From: an uncultured bacterium
GTDB taxonomy: Bacteria; Actinomycetota; Coriobacteriia; Coriobacteriales; Coriobacteriaceae
Length of the DNA stretch: 64,000 nucleotides
Assembly: GCA_905215065.1 (NCBI GenBank)
Contig: CAJMOF010000007.1
Span: forward strand, 62,001-126,000
Direction of reading: 5' to 3'
The notes under the pieces: model-generated
Told to the model about the DNA's origin: nothing
Database searches by the model: none
What the model saw: only the letters and a program-made list of their open reading frames with translations
Translations under genes and position numbers: made by a program
Shown: one piece after another, positions 26,898 through 36,035 of the stretch
How the letters are laid out: each line of letters opens with the position of its first letter
How positions within the stretch are numbered: the first letter of the stretch is position 1

Positions 26898-27587
26898 CTA
26901 GAACCGTGAGACCTGGTGAGTGAGCAGACCCGTCGGAACCTGCGGCGCGCTGCCGCTGACCTGCGCGGCGGGGAACAGCACGGCTACAGCAAAGTTGAAC
27001 GGCTCTTTGCCAGAGTAGGCGCCGGCAGCGCGGGCCTCGTCGGCCAGAATCTGCGATGCCCCAGCCAGTGCGGCGACATAGGCGGAGTCACCGGCGAACA
27101 CCGGGTCGGGCGCCTGATCGAGCATGGCACGGATGGCGGCAACGGCGTCCTCGCGCTTGACCTCCCACACGCGATGTGTGACGCCCGCGGGATCGGTGAC
27201 GGCGTAGAGCGATGCGCCCTCTTTGGCAGCGCTCAAAATGATATCCATGACGGGCGACGCCTCGTAGGCGAGCGACACGGGGCGCGGCTGCACCTTAAGC
27301 TCGGCGATCGCGCGCGCGGCGGCGAGTGCGTCGACGCTCTCGGCGGCAGCCTCGTCGCTACCCGTCAGTACGTTAACCGGGCAAATCGCCACGACACCCG
27401 TCGCGCGACCCGGCTCGCCCGAGCATTCGTACACGTAATACGCCGCGCCTGGATCCTTGAGCATTAGGCCGTCAGCAATGGCGCCGCGCAGGGCGTCGTT
27501 GCCGCTCAGGATACCGCCCATCGCAGGCAGCGCCTCGAGCACACGGTCCTGAGCCGGGCGGATGCAGGGAAACGGAAGTGCTTTCAT
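26898..27587 (-). CDS. DUF1015-like protein, short form
   Basis: A 229-residue protein starting PFPCIRPAQDRV, a hallmark of DUF1015 proteins, with YYVYECSG and RATGVVAICPV following. Family members usually have about 400 residues; here the sequence ends after ~230 with FAVAVLFPAAQV, which would be mid-protein in the long form. It may be a natural short variant or a C-terminal truncation, but the stop is clean and no continuing frame was seen. AGGA precedes the ATG. Function unknown; it lies 39 bp downstream of the M20 gene and may share its transcript. Confidence 0.75.
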   Translation of the reverse strand: MKALPFPCIRPAQDRVLEALPAMGGILSGNDALRGAIADGLMLKDPGAAYYVYECSGEPGRATGVVAICPVNVLTGSDEAAAESVDALAAARAIAELKVQPRPVSLAYEASPVMDIILSAAKEGASLYAVTDPAGVTHRVWEVKREDAVAAIRAMLDQAPDPVFAGDSAYVAALAGASQILADEARAAGAYSGKEPFNFAVAVLFPAAQVSGSAPQVPTGLLTHQVSRF

Positions 27588-27626
27588 GGGCGGTCCTAAC
27601 GCGCGAGTCGGTTTGTTCGCGGCTTA

Positions 27627-28847
27627 TTATGCCCCAACTTGGCCGCTTGCGTCCCAGAGCGTGTTATCGGCAAGCGCGATGAGCACGTTTTGGCAGCGAA
27701 CGATATCGGCATGGGGCACATACTCGTCGGGCTTGTGTGCGAGCGCCAACGAGCCGGGGCCGTAGCTCATACAATTGCGGTTGCCTGTCTTGCCGGCAAT
27801 GACGGCGGTATCGGTGTAGCCGGTAAAGAAGCCGACGGTCGTGTCCGCGTCCGTTACGTCATCGGCGGCACGCTTGAGCGCTGCTAGAAGGGGAGAGTTC
27901 GGGTCGCGCTCGATGGCGGGGCGGTCGCCCGTCACGGTGTAGCTGCCATGGCAACCGGGAACGGCGGCTTCGGCGACGGCGATGGCATGCTCGACCATAT
28001 TGATTGCGGCGGCCGTATCGGTCGGCGGGGTCAGGCGCATGTCGACCCAGACTTTGGCGCGGTCGGGTACGACGTAGGGGCGATATCCGCCCTCGATTTG
28101 GCCAAACGTGATGGTCGAAGGCCCCAGCTCATCGTGCGCGGGCAGCGCCGCAAACGCGCGACGAAGCGAACACACGACCTCGGCCATGGCGGCGACGGCA
28201 TCCGCGCCCTTCCAAGGCTGGCTCGCATGCGCCGTCACGCCAGCCATTTCAATCTCGAACCACGTACGCCCCTTGTGCGCCACCTGGATCTGTCCGTCGG
28301 TGGGCTCGGTGTCCAGCACCCATTCGCGCGAGCTGACCCAGCCAGCATCGATCGCGGCCTCTGAGCCGCGCATGAAGTCTTCCTCGTCGACCGAGCAGAT
28401 GAGCGAAAAGCCGCGGCGTGGCAGCGCGCCATCCGCCGCCACGCGCTCGAGCGTATGGACCAGTGCGGCAATGGCGCAGGCCAGGCCACCCTTCATATCG
28501 CAGGCACCGCGGCCATAGAGTTTATCGTCGCGCACAACCGCCCCAAGCGGTTCGATGTCTGCGTCCCAGCCATCGCCCAAGGTGACGGTATCCATGTGGC
28601 AGATATAGATCAGCCGCGGCTCGTCGCTTTGGCCCGGCACGGTGACTTTAAGGTTGCGGCGCCCGGGCAGCACTTCGAGCTCCTCAATCTGCACGGCATC
28701 GAGCGCAGAACTATCAAGTTGTGCCAGCTGCTGCTCAATGAGCCTCTTAATGAAGCGCTCAATTTCATCCTCATACGCGCCCGGGTCTGAGCTGTCGATC
28801 CGCACAAGCTCCTGCGCAAGCCGCCAGGCAAAGTCCTCATCAACCAT
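27627..28847 (-). CDS. M20-family peptidase/deacylase (ArgE/DapE-like)
   Basis: A 406-residue zinc hydrolase. ICHMDTV and GRGACDMKGGLA carry the first two metal ligands; CSVDEEDFMRGSE holds the catalytic Glu and next ligand; the dimerisation domain contains KGRTWFEIEMAGVTAHAS. This pattern fits the ArgE/DapE/ACY1 subgroup. Substrate unknown; acetylated or succinylated amino acids or peptides are possible. The start is the ATG with GAGG 6 nt upstream; an earlier in-frame start lacks a site. Confidence 0.88.
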   Translation of the reverse strand: MVDEDFAWRLAQELVRIDSSDPGAYEDEIERFIKRLIEQQLAQLDSSALDAVQIEELEVLPGRRNLKVTVPGQSDEPRLIYICHMDTVTLGDGWDADIEPLGAVVRDDKLYGRGACDMKGGLACAIAALVHTLERVAADGALPRRGFSLICSVDEEDFMRGSEAAIDAGWVSSREWVLDTEPTDGQIQVAHKGRTWFEIEMAGVTAHASQPWKGADAVAAMAEVVCSLRRAFAALPAHDELGPSTITFGQIEGGYRPYVVPDRAKVWVDMRLTPPTDTAAAINMVEHAIAVAEAAVPGCHGSYTVTGDRPAIERDPNSPLLAALKRAADDVTDADTTVGFFTGYTDTAVIAGKTGNRNCMSYGPGSLALAHKPDEYVPHADIVRCQNVLIALADNTLWDASGQVGA

Positions 28848-29001
28848 ATGCAACCTCACAATCAGTTTGCTTTCCAAACCGATTGTAAGCCTCCTGAGAG
28901 ATCCGCGACGTGGGCGTGGCAGTATTTACCGTTCGCAGGCCGAGCCAGCGCGTTTGCCGTCCGAGCGGGTTCACAAGCGACGCAGCGGGTACGTACCCTT
29001 C

Positions 29002-30051
29002 ATGGACGACATGCTGTGCGACATATCTGCCTTTCGGTATCACCGGATACCTCCACAGGTCTTGGCAATAATGCCGGACCTGCCCGATTCTGCGGACGAT
29101 CCGCGCAGGGAGCACCTATGTGAGCATCCGCTCGTCACGCATTTCCTGGGCACCCCGTTACACGTGTTGGCGCAGGGCAGCTGCGGACGTAAGGGCGATC
29201 GCATTGTCAGGCATGTTTGGAACGGGGAGAGGCCGTTTGATTCCGTGCGGCAGACGGAGTTTGGCCTCGATGTTGCGTCCCCACTCTTTACCCTGCTGAC
29301 TCTGGCTTCCTCGGTCTCAAACGAGCGTCTAATCATGTGCATGTATGAGATGTGCGGCACCTTTGCCGTGTGCAAGATTGCGCCTCAGGTAAAGTCGGCA
29401 CTTGAGCAGGCATATGGGAGCCGATGGAGTGACGCACGGTCGGGCTGGGAAAACGTAAAGGATGTCTCGGGGAATCCAACGGACTTGTGGAAACGACCTC
29501 CCTTGATCGAGCTCTCTGAGCTTACAGAGTTCGTCGATAAGGTCCGGGGGCTCCGCGGCGCTAAAACGTTCATACGAGCCGCGAAATGCATTACGGGGGT
29601 GGCAGCATCGCCGCTCGAGGTCCAGGCTTCGATGCTGTTTGGCCTTACGAGGTTGCGCGGCGGCGAAGGGCTGAGCCTTACCAATAACGTTGAGATTCGT
29701 ATGACGCGCAGCGCCCGCCTGATTTCGGGGCTTGATAGGCGCTATGCCGATATCCTGCTGGCAAATAAGGACGGCAGCCGAGAGTGTCTGGTTGAATGCC
29801 AGGGTAAAGCCATTCACGGATCCATTGAATCCAAGATTTCGGACTCCGATCGAACGACGGCCTTGCAAGCCATGGGATATCCCGTCGTTCTGATGACCTA
29901 TGGTCAGCTGGCCGACTTCGATGCCTTCCGCGTGGTGATGGAGCTCATCATGTCCTATCTCGATGTGCCGCTGAAAGACAAGACGCCGCGACAGCAGGAG
30001 CTCGAACGGCGGCTTCGTGAGGAGATTTTTATCGATTGGGCGGGAATGTAG
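29002..30051 (+). CDS. Putative restriction-endonuclease-fold protein, paralogue of the 19611-20756 product
   Basis: About 349 residues. The C-terminal part ECLVECQGKAIHG, SDSDRTTALQAMGYP and VVLMTYGQL aligns with the nuclease-like end of the protein at 19611-20756 and with the DUF559 pattern (E-x-G-xxH...D..R...L...GY.V). The middle parts also correspond (KCITGVAASPLEVQAS against QCVRDGCRSPMETAF). The start is uncertain: the frame is open for 360 bp upstream, ATGs at 29002 and 29011 both lack a good ribosome site. Base composition is lower in GC than in neighbours. Role unknown. Confidence 0.65.
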   Translation: MDDMLCDISAFRYHRIPPQVLAIMPDLPDSADDPRREHLCEHPLVTHFLGTPLHVLAQGSCGRKGDRIVRHVWNGERPFDSVRQTEFGLDVASPLFTLLTLASSVSNERLIMCMYEMCGTFAVCKIAPQVKSALEQAYGSRWSDARSGWENVKDVSGNPTDLWKRPPLIELSELTEFVDKVRGLRGAKTFIRAAKCITGVAASPLEVQASMLFGLTRLRGGEGLSLTNNVEIRMTRSARLISGLDRRYADILLANKDGSRECLVECQGKAIHGSIESKISDSDRTTALQAMGYPVVLMTYGQLADFDAFRVVMELIMSYLDVPLKDKTPRQQELERRLREEIFIDWAGM

Positions 30052-30324
30052 TCGCGCGGTGGGTAAACGGTAGCGCGAGCTAGAGTTCTGGTCGCAAAAA
30101 GGCTTCAATTTTGCCTTGGAGGGACCCTAAAAATGCTATCTAGAATAAGTTGTTTCGGAAAATAGACAGTCAACTTACATTCGGCACATAGAGACCGATT
30201 TTTACCTACTAAAGTCCCTGATAAAGCTGTTTATCAAAGCGGGCGTGCTTAGCGACTGGAGCCTCACTATCGATTATCTGAAAAAACTTGTTCTGGGTAT
30301 CATTTTAAAGTCGTCCGGAGCAAC
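30052..30324. other. AT-rich intergenic stretch with a startless reading frame
   Basis: About 270 bp without a supportable gene, clearly AT-richer than the flanks. On the plus strand a frame of ~60 codons ending at the TGA near 30347 reads YLLKSLIKLF and WSLTIDYLKKLV, but it has no start codon or ribosome site. It may be a gene remnant or chance. Confidence 0.35.
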
Positions 30325-30361
30325 AAAATCGCCCCCCGTTTCGTGAAAACGGGGGGCGAAT
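30325..30361 (-). terminator. Intrinsic terminator of serCA
   Basis: TCGCCCCCCGTTTTC-type stem: GCCCCCCGTTT pairs with AAACGGGGGGC around CGTGA. Read on the minus strand the stem is followed by GATTTTGTTG. It is 38 bp past the serA stop. Confidence 0.8.
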
Positions 30362-30398
30362 GGGCTTCGTGGTCTGTCTGGCAGGTTTGGCGCCGGCG

Positions 30399-31562
30399 CT
30401 ACTTAATCACGCGCACGCGATACATCGACGGAATCTGCTTGAGCGCCTCGATCGTGCTGCCGTCCAGGTGCTCATCGGTGTCGAACATGGTGTAGGCGTT
30501 CTCGCCAGCGGACTCGTTGGTCATGCGCTGCACATTGGCGTTGTCCTTGGCGAGAATGGCCGTGATCTGGCCGATCATGTTGGGCACGTTGGCATGCAGG
30601 CAGGCAATGCGGCTTGCGGCGCGCGCCTTGCCCATGCTGCAGGCGGGGTAGTTGACGCTGTGCGCGATGTTGCCGTTTTCCAGGTAATCCTTGAGCTCGC
30701 TGATGGCCATGTCGGCGCAGTTGGCCTCGGCCTCGCCGGTGCCGGCGCCCGAATGCGTGGTGATAAACGTATTGGGCATCTTGACGGTCTTGGGCGTGGC
30801 AAAGTCGCAGCTAAACCAGCTGAGCTTGCCCTCGCGCAGGGCGGCGTCGACGGCGTCCTCGTCAATGATGGTCTCGCGCGCGTAGTTGATGAGCACGGCG
30901 TCGGGCGCCAGCAGGTTAATCTGCTCGGTGCTGATCATACCGATGGTGTCGGCCTTGCTGGGCACGTGCACGGTGAGGTAGTCGCAGCCGCGGCACAGAT
31001 CCTCGAGCGTGCCCACGCGCTGCACCTCGCGGCTCAGCACCCACGCGTGCTCGACGGAAATGAACGGATCGTAGCCGTAAACGTCCATGCCCAGGTCGAC
31101 ACAGGCGTTGGCGACCTTGGAGCCTACGTTGCCCAGGCCGATGACGCCGATGCGCTTGCCCTTGAGCTCGCGGCCCACAAAGGCCTTCTTGGCTTTTTCG
31201 GCATCGACCTGGATCTCGGGGTCGTCGGCGTTGTCGCGCACCCAGTTCATCGACTGTACCACGCCGCGGCTCGAGAGCACCAGCATGCCTAGGACGAGCT
31301 CCTTGACGGCGTTGCTGTTGGCGCCGGGGGAGTTAAAGACAACGACGCCCTTCTTGGCGTACTCCTCGACGGGAATGTTGTTGACGCCGGCGCCGCAGCG
31401 GGCGATGGCGCGAATGCCCTCGGGCAGCTCGTAGCCGTGCAGGTCGGTCGAGCGCATCAGGATGGCGTCGGCCTCCTCGGCGGTGCTTACAAACTCGTAG
31501 CCCTCGCCAAACTCGACTTTGCCGTCTTTAGTGATGTCGTCGATGGTTTTAATCTTACGCAT
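30399..31562 (-). CDS. serA: D-3-phosphoglycerate dehydrogenase
   Basis: A 387-residue NAD-dependent enzyme for the first step of serine synthesis. It contains the substrate-side RCGAGVNNIP, the Rossmann motif GVIGLGNVGSKVA, an active-site NYARETIID (Arg) and the HSGAGTGEAE His region. The C-terminal ~75 residues look like an ACT domain (ANVPNMIGQITAILA, ending VRVIK), as in short SerA forms with possible serine feedback. AAGGAG precedes the ATG. It lies 72 bp downstream of serC on the same strand. Confidence 0.95.
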   Translation of the reverse strand: MRKIKTIDDITKDGKVEFGEGYEFVSTAEEADAILMRSTDLHGYELPEGIRAIARCGAGVNNIPVEEYAKKGVVVFNSPGANSNAVKELVLGMLVLSSRGVVQSMNWVRDNADDPEIQVDAEKAKKAFVGRELKGKRIGVIGLGNVGSKVANACVDLGMDVYGYDPFISVEHAWVLSREVQRVGTLEDLCRGCDYLTVHVPSKADTIGMISTEQINLLAPDAVLINYARETIIDEDAVDAALREGKLSWFSCDFATPKTVKMPNTFITTHSGAGTGEAEANCADMAISELKDYLENGNIAHSVNYPACSMGKARAASRIACLHANVPNMIGQITAILAKDNANVQRMTNESAGENAYTMFDTDEHLDGSTIEALKQIPSMYRVRVIK

Positions 31563-31634
31563 GGAAAAACTCCTTAGCAGGTTTTGATCTAAGCAGGGTG
31601 GTTTGAAGTGGCTGGTCGGCCCGCGCGTTGCGGG

Positions 31635-32759
31635 CTAGTTAGATCGCGGGCTCAAACTATGCTGCGCTTCGAAGTCCTTCATGTACGAGGCCAGCGCCTG
31701 CACGTCTTCCATGGTGACGGCGTTGTACACGCTGGCGCGCATGCCGCCCACCAGGCGATGGCCCTTGACGTTTTGAATCTGGTGCTCGGCCGCGCCTGCG
31801 ACAAAGGCGGCGTCGAGGTCGGCATCGCCGGTGCGGAACGTGACGTTGGCGATGGAGCGGCTGTCGGCCTGCGTGGTGCCATGGAACAGTTCGCTTTGCT
31901 CGAGCAAGTCATAGAGCAGGTTGGCTTTGGCCCAGTTGCGCTCGGCCATGGCGGCAAGTCCGCCGGTCTGCTCAACCCAACGGAACACCTTGCCGCACAC
32001 GTAGATACCAAAGGTGTTGGGCGTGTTGAGCATGGAGCCCTTGGCGGCCTGGGTCTTAAGGTCCATGTACTGCGGCGTCTGCGCAAAGGCTGGACCGTCG
32101 GCGATCAGGTCGTCGCGCACGATAACCACGGTGACGCCCGCGGCGCCGGCGTTTTTCTGAGCGCCGGCGTAGATGAGTCCGTAGCGCTCGACGTCGAGCG
32201 GCTGCGACAAAAAGCAGCTCGAGACATCGGCGACCAGCGGTACGTCGCCGAAGTTAGGCAGCTCGTGGTACATGGTGCCAAAGATGGTGTTGTTCTGGCA
32301 GATGTAGACGTAGTCGAGCCCGCCGTCCGCGGCCTCGGCGGCAATGCGCGCGTTGATGTCGGCCATGGCGGGAATGCGGTCGAAATTGGCGTCCTCGGAG
32401 CTCGCGAGCAGCACGGCCTCGCCGTACTTGGCGGCTTCCTTGTACGCCTTGTTGGCGAAGTTGCCGGTCACGACGTAGCCGGCGCGGCCGCGGCGCATGA
32501 GGTTCATCGGGATGCCCGCAAACTGCAGCGTGGCGCCGCCCTGCAAAAACAGAACACGGTAGTTATCGGGGATGCTCAGCAGGCGGCGCAGGGTTGCCTC
32601 GGCGTCGTCGATGATCTGCTGGTACATGCTAGATCGATGGCTCATCTCGAGCACGGACATGCCGCAACCGTGGTAGTCCATCATCTCGTCGGCGATCTCG
32701 GCGAGCACGCTGGTAGGCAGCGCGGCCGGGCCAGCTGAGAAGTTGTGCACACGTGCCAT
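31635..32759 (-). CDS. serC: Phosphoserine aminotransferase
   Basis: A 374-residue PLP enzyme converting 3-phosphohydroxypyruvate to phosphoserine. The start HNFSAGPAALP, the EMSHRS segment, FLQGGATLQF and the PLP-lysine region YAGAQKNAGAAGV are diagnostic of SerC. The gene precedes serA in a two-gene operon; serB (phosphoserine phosphatase) is not nearby, though HAD phosphatases are encoded at 6598 and 14800. GAGGGG lies before the ATG. Confidence 0.96.
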   Translation of the reverse strand: MARVHNFSAGPAALPTSVLAEIADEMMDYHGCGMSVLEMSHRSSMYQQIIDDAEATLRRLLSIPDNYRVLFLQGGATLQFAGIPMNLMRRGRAGYVVTGNFANKAYKEAAKYGEAVLLASSEDANFDRIPAMADINARIAAEAADGGLDYVYICQNNTIFGTMYHELPNFGDVPLVADVSSCFLSQPLDVERYGLIYAGAQKNAGAAGVTVVIVRDDLIADGPAFAQTPQYMDLKTQAAKGSMLNTPNTFGIYVCGKVFRWVEQTGGLAAMAERNWAKANLLYDLLEQSELFHGTTQADSRSIANVTFRTGDADLDAAFVAGAAEHQIQNVKGHRLVGGMRASVYNAVTMEDVQALASYMKDFEAQHSLSPRSN

Positions 32760-32893
32760 CTTCTAGTTCCCCTCGTAGTCGTTTGAACGTTCGGGATACT
32801 TTAGCACAGTGCAGCGTCAGGCGCGACCGCATCACGGTAAAACTCGAGTGCGCCGCTATGATTTACAGGATGGTTACATGGGGGAGGGGTGCT

Positions 32894-32970
32894 TTACTCC
32901 TCGGGCAAATCCAAATCTGCGAGCGAAGGCATGAGGTTCTCTAGGCGCTTGATTTCTTCGTCGCAAATTA
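32894..32970 (-). pseudogene. Possible C-terminal gene remnant
   Basis: Read on the minus strand, 25 codons (CDEEIKRLENLMPSLADL then DLPEE and TAA) look protein-like and have typical codon use, but there is no start codon or ribosome site. It lies just after the stop of the antiporter gene. It could be a degraded gene end; evidence is weak. Confidence 0.25.
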
Positions 32971-32985
32971 GCTAACCCCTGGTCA

Positions 32986-34587
32986 CTACGACGCCAGTGT
33001 GGCGATGACAGCTTCGTCGCCGGCGTGGACTTGGGTGTTGCCGTCGGGGATGATCGTTTGGCCTTCGCGCTTGAGCATCACCACGATAAACGGGTGCTTG
33101 CCCTGCGGCACGTCGCGCAGGCGCTGACCGGCCAGGCGACCGTGGGGCGTCACGGTGACCTCGCGCAGCGTAACCTCGGCACGCTCTTCAAACGTTGGCG
33201 CGGCCATAACCAGAAGGTCGCCTTCTTCAATTACGGTGTCGCCGTTGGGCAGCACGGGGTGTGCGCCGTCACGCAGCACCAGGACCACGAGCATGTCCGT
33301 CGCACTGCCAATATCCGCAAGCGAGCGACCGGCAAACGGATGGCCCGCGCCCACCTTGAGCTTGACGAACGACATGCCGTTTTCGTCGCGGTAATCGTTA
33401 AAGGTGCGGCGCACATCGCCTGCTGCATCGATCATGTCGAGCTTCTTTGCCACCGCCGGTAGCAGCGAGCCCTGCACCACAATGCTCGACACGGCAATCA
33501 CAAAGACGAGGTCAAACAGGTCGTGCCCACCGGGAACACCGGCCACCACGGCAAAGAGGCTAAACACGACCGAAGCCGCGCCGCGCAGACCCGCCCAGCT
33601 TACGAGCGCCACCTGGCGAGGGTTCGTCTTAAAGGGCGCCAACAGCAGGCTGACGGCGATGGGGCGGCTCACAAAGAGCATAAACGCCATGAGCGCCAGG
33701 CCGGGTAGCAACATTTGCGGCAGGCGTGCGGGCGTCACGAGCAGGCCGAGTAAGAAGAAGATCGTCATCTCGGCCATCTCGGTAAGGGTATCGAAGAAGT
33801 GCGCCATCTCGACCTTGCCGGTGATGTCGCTCGCGCCCAGAACAATACCTGCCAGGTATACAGCCAAAAAGCCGTTGCCGCCCAGGTAGCTCGGCAGCGC
33901 GTAGGCAACGATCGCCACGGCGAACAAAAAGATAGTCTGCGCGCCCTCGGCCGTTGCGTGTGCGCGCTCAATCAGACGGCTGGATGTCCAGCCGATGGCA
34001 AGGCCCAGCCCCACGCCCAGGATGATCTGCTTGGCCAGCAGCACGGGAATGTCGATATTGCCGCCCGCCGCGAGGGTCGCGAGCACGGCGGTGAGCATGT
34101 AGGCGACGGGGTCGTTGGAGCCCGATTCGACCTCGAGCAGCGAGTCGGTGCCGCCCCTCAGCGACAGGTTGTGCTCGCGCAGCACGCTAAAGACGCTGGC
34201 CGCGTCGGTGGATGCCACGACCGATCCCAGCAGCAGGCCGCCGATCCAGTCGAAGCCCAGCACAAAGTGGGCGAACACGCCGGTGATGCCAGCAGTGATG
34301 ACGACGCCGAGCGTGCTCAGCAGCACCGCCGGCGCGGCGACGGGCTTGGCGCGGTCTATGTTGGTGTTAAAGCCGCCGTAGAACATGATGAACAGCAGCG
34401 CCGTGCTGCAGACGGTTTCGGTGAGCGCGTAGTCGCTAAATTCGATGTGCGCCGGCCCGTTGACGCCCAACAGCATGCCGAGCGCGATAAAGATGAGCAG
34501 GGTGGGGAAGGGGAGTTTTTTGCCGACGGGTTTGATGGTCAGGCACAAAATGATGACGAGGCCGATAAAAAGAAGGATCTGGTTCAT
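32986..34587 (-). CDS. CPA1-type K+/H+ (Na+/H+) antiporter with RCK-C domains
   Basis: A 533-residue membrane protein. Residues ~1-385 hold 12-13 transmembrane helices with the antiporter core (STDAASVFSVL and ESGSNDPVAYML, where the ND pair is the ion site). Two TrkA-C/RCK-C-like soluble domains follow, ending TQVHAGDEAVIATLAS. This layout is that of CvrA/NhaP2-type potassium-proton antiporters. It probably controls K+ and pH balance. AGGAG lies ~12 nt before the ATG, a little far. Divergent from the metallophosphatase gene. Confidence 0.9.
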   Translation of the reverse strand: MNQILLFIGLVIILCLTIKPVGKKLPFPTLLIFIALGMLLGVNGPAHIEFSDYALTETVCSTALLFIMFYGGFNTNIDRAKPVAAPAVLLSTLGVVITAGITGVFAHFVLGFDWIGGLLLGSVVASTDAASVFSVLREHNLSLRGGTDSLLEVESGSNDPVAYMLTAVLATLAAGGNIDIPVLLAKQIILGVGLGLAIGWTSSRLIERAHATAEGAQTIFLFAVAIVAYALPSYLGGNGFLAVYLAGIVLGASDITGKVEMAHFFDTLTEMAEMTIFFLLGLLVTPARLPQMLLPGLALMAFMLFVSRPIAVSLLLAPFKTNPRQVALVSWAGLRGAASVVFSLFAVVAGVPGGHDLFDLVFVIAVSSIVVQGSLLPAVAKKLDMIDAAGDVRRTFNDYRDENGMSFVKLKVGAGHPFAGRSLADIGSATDMLVVLVLRDGAHPVLPNGDTVIEEGDLLVMAAPTFEERAEVTLREVTVTPHGRLAGQRLRDVPQGKHPFIVVMLKREGQTIIPDGNTQVHAGDEAVIATLAS

Positions 34588-34840
34588 GGATAGTGTCCGC
34601 TCCTGGGTGGTTGGCGTGGCACGGTCAGTTGTCTGCGGTTATTTGTACCCAAAGATGGTGGGTTTATGGGGTTGGATTGCGGGCGTGCGCGATATCGTCA
34701 TAGACGGCTGTCGTCTTTGCCTCTGCTCGGAAACCCTTTCCAGCTTTATTGCAACGGAGTACAATGGGTAACGTTTAAGTTCAACTTGAAGTTTTAGTTA
34801 CGGCTCCGGGCTTCGGCCGCAATGCAAGGAAAGGCGTACC

Positions 34841-35680
34841 ATGGCGATCTATGTGACATCTGATGCTCACGGGCACGTGCGTGCGCTTGACGAGGCCCTG
34901 TCTAAGATCTCGTTGACGTCCGACGACACGCTGTACGTGCTGGGCGACATGATCGATCGCGGGCCCGATCCGGTCGGCGTTATTAAGCTCGTGCGCTCGC
35001 TGCTCAACGCCCGTGTGCTCAAGGGCAATCACGAGCAGATCATGCTCGATGCCATCATTGGCCAGGATCCGCTCGATGCCGAGACCTGGGATATCAACGG
35101 TGGCTGGACGACGCGCGAGCAGCTCAACGACATGGAATTTGAGGCATACGAGGAGCTCGTGCGATGGATGGCCGCGCTGCCGCTCTACGCGGTGGTCGAG
35201 ACCGAGGAGCGCCCGTATCTGCTGGTACATGCTGGAATCGAGATGAAGGCGGCGCGCGCGTTTTTACTTGAGCATGGCGTCGATTGTGCCGATGGCGTCG
35301 GAGCGGTGGGTGCCGATCGCGAGCTGCTGCAGCAGATGCTCGCGGTGCAGTCGTCCGATGACCTGCTGTGGATTCGTCACGGCTATTGGGATGCGCCGAC
35401 GGGACTGCTTTCTGCCGAGGGCGAGGGCCCGGTCGTGGTGAGCGGCCACACGCCCACGGTGTCGCTTGGGCGCTATTGCGAGGTTGGCGGCCTGGCGGGG
35501 CTCGATGAGGAGTCGGGCCGCGGGCAGATTGTGCGCCTGGGTGGCGAGGATACCGCCGGCGTGCCCGATCGCATCGATATCGACTGCGCCGCCGCCACCG
35601 GCTCCGAGTTCGGCCGCGTCGGTATCCTGCGCCTTGATGACGGCGCCGAGTTCTATGCGAACATCAACCCAGGCGAATAA
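34841..35680 (+). CDS. Metallophosphoesterase, Ser/Thr protein phosphatase-like
   Basis: A 279-residue phosphatase of the PPP/calcineurin-like class. The metal motifs are SDAHGH (DxH), GDMIDRGPD (GDxxDRG) and KGNHEQ (GNHE), followed by VHAGIE and VSGHTPTV. Known relatives act on protein phosphates or dinucleoside polyphosphates (PrpE, ApaH-like). GGAAAGG precedes the ATG. The 250 bp upstream hold no gene; TACAAT near 34760 may be a -10 box. Confidence 0.88.
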   Translation: MAIYVTSDAHGHVRALDEALSKISLTSDDTLYVLGDMIDRGPDPVGVIKLVRSLLNARVLKGNHEQIMLDAIIGQDPLDAETWDINGGWTTREQLNDMEFEAYEELVRWMAALPLYAVVETEERPYLLVHAGIEMKAARAFLLEHGVDCADGVGAVGADRELLQQMLAVQSSDDLLWIRHGYWDAPTGLLSAEGEGPVVVSGHTPTVSLGRYCEVGGLAGLDEESGRGQIVRLGGEDTAGVPDRIDIDCAAATGSEFGRVGILRLDDGAEFYANINPGE

Positions 35681-35804
35681 TCGGTGCAAAGGGTAGCTAA
35701 TTTGGGACGGAGCTTTTTTGACTACTTTCGGAGAATAGCGCCTTCTTGCTCGGTAAGCGCGAGAAATGAGGAGCGTCTGCGTCCTCGGCAGTGCGAAAAT
35801 GCTC

Positions 35805-35852
35805 GAAAAACCATCGCAACGGAGTCAAACGACGTTGCGACGGTTCTTTTTT
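35805..35852 (+). terminator. Terminator-like hairpin
   Basis: AAAACCATCGCAACG pairs with CGTTGCGACGGTTCTTTTTT around an 11-nt loop, ending in a T tract. About 100 bp upstream, at 35703, is a fragment of a family B repeat (TTTGGGACGGAGC) without its partner arm. Confidence 0.55.
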
Positions 35853-35865
35853 GGCTGCCCGCTGG

Positions 35866-35988
35866 CTAAGTGAGTAGACTTTTTTGGAAATGCCGAGCAG
35901 CCGGCAAATTTGCCTCAACAAAACCGCAGGTCACTGACTTGTGTTTTGCCGGTGTGGTCAGGGATTCGGCAAAAGTCTACTCACTTAG
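35866..35988. repeat. Long palindrome with conserved core (family F), copy 1
   Basis: CTAAGTGAGTAGACTTTT pairs exactly with AAAAGTCTACTCACTTAG, and inner GCCGGCAAA with TTTTGCCGG. The core contains AACAAAACCGCAGGTCA and GTGGTCAGGG, which recur in the palindromes at 58316 and 58517, while the outer arms are different sequences. Confidence 0.75.
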
Positions 35989-36035
35989 TTTTGCGTGTCA
36001 CAAATCGTCCGCAACGAGACCCCCCATTGTGCCAA

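Noticed and set aside
26898..27587. Frameshifted full-length DUF1015 gene
   Set aside because: No continuation of the family sequence was seen in another frame downstream, so a short natural form is the simpler reading.
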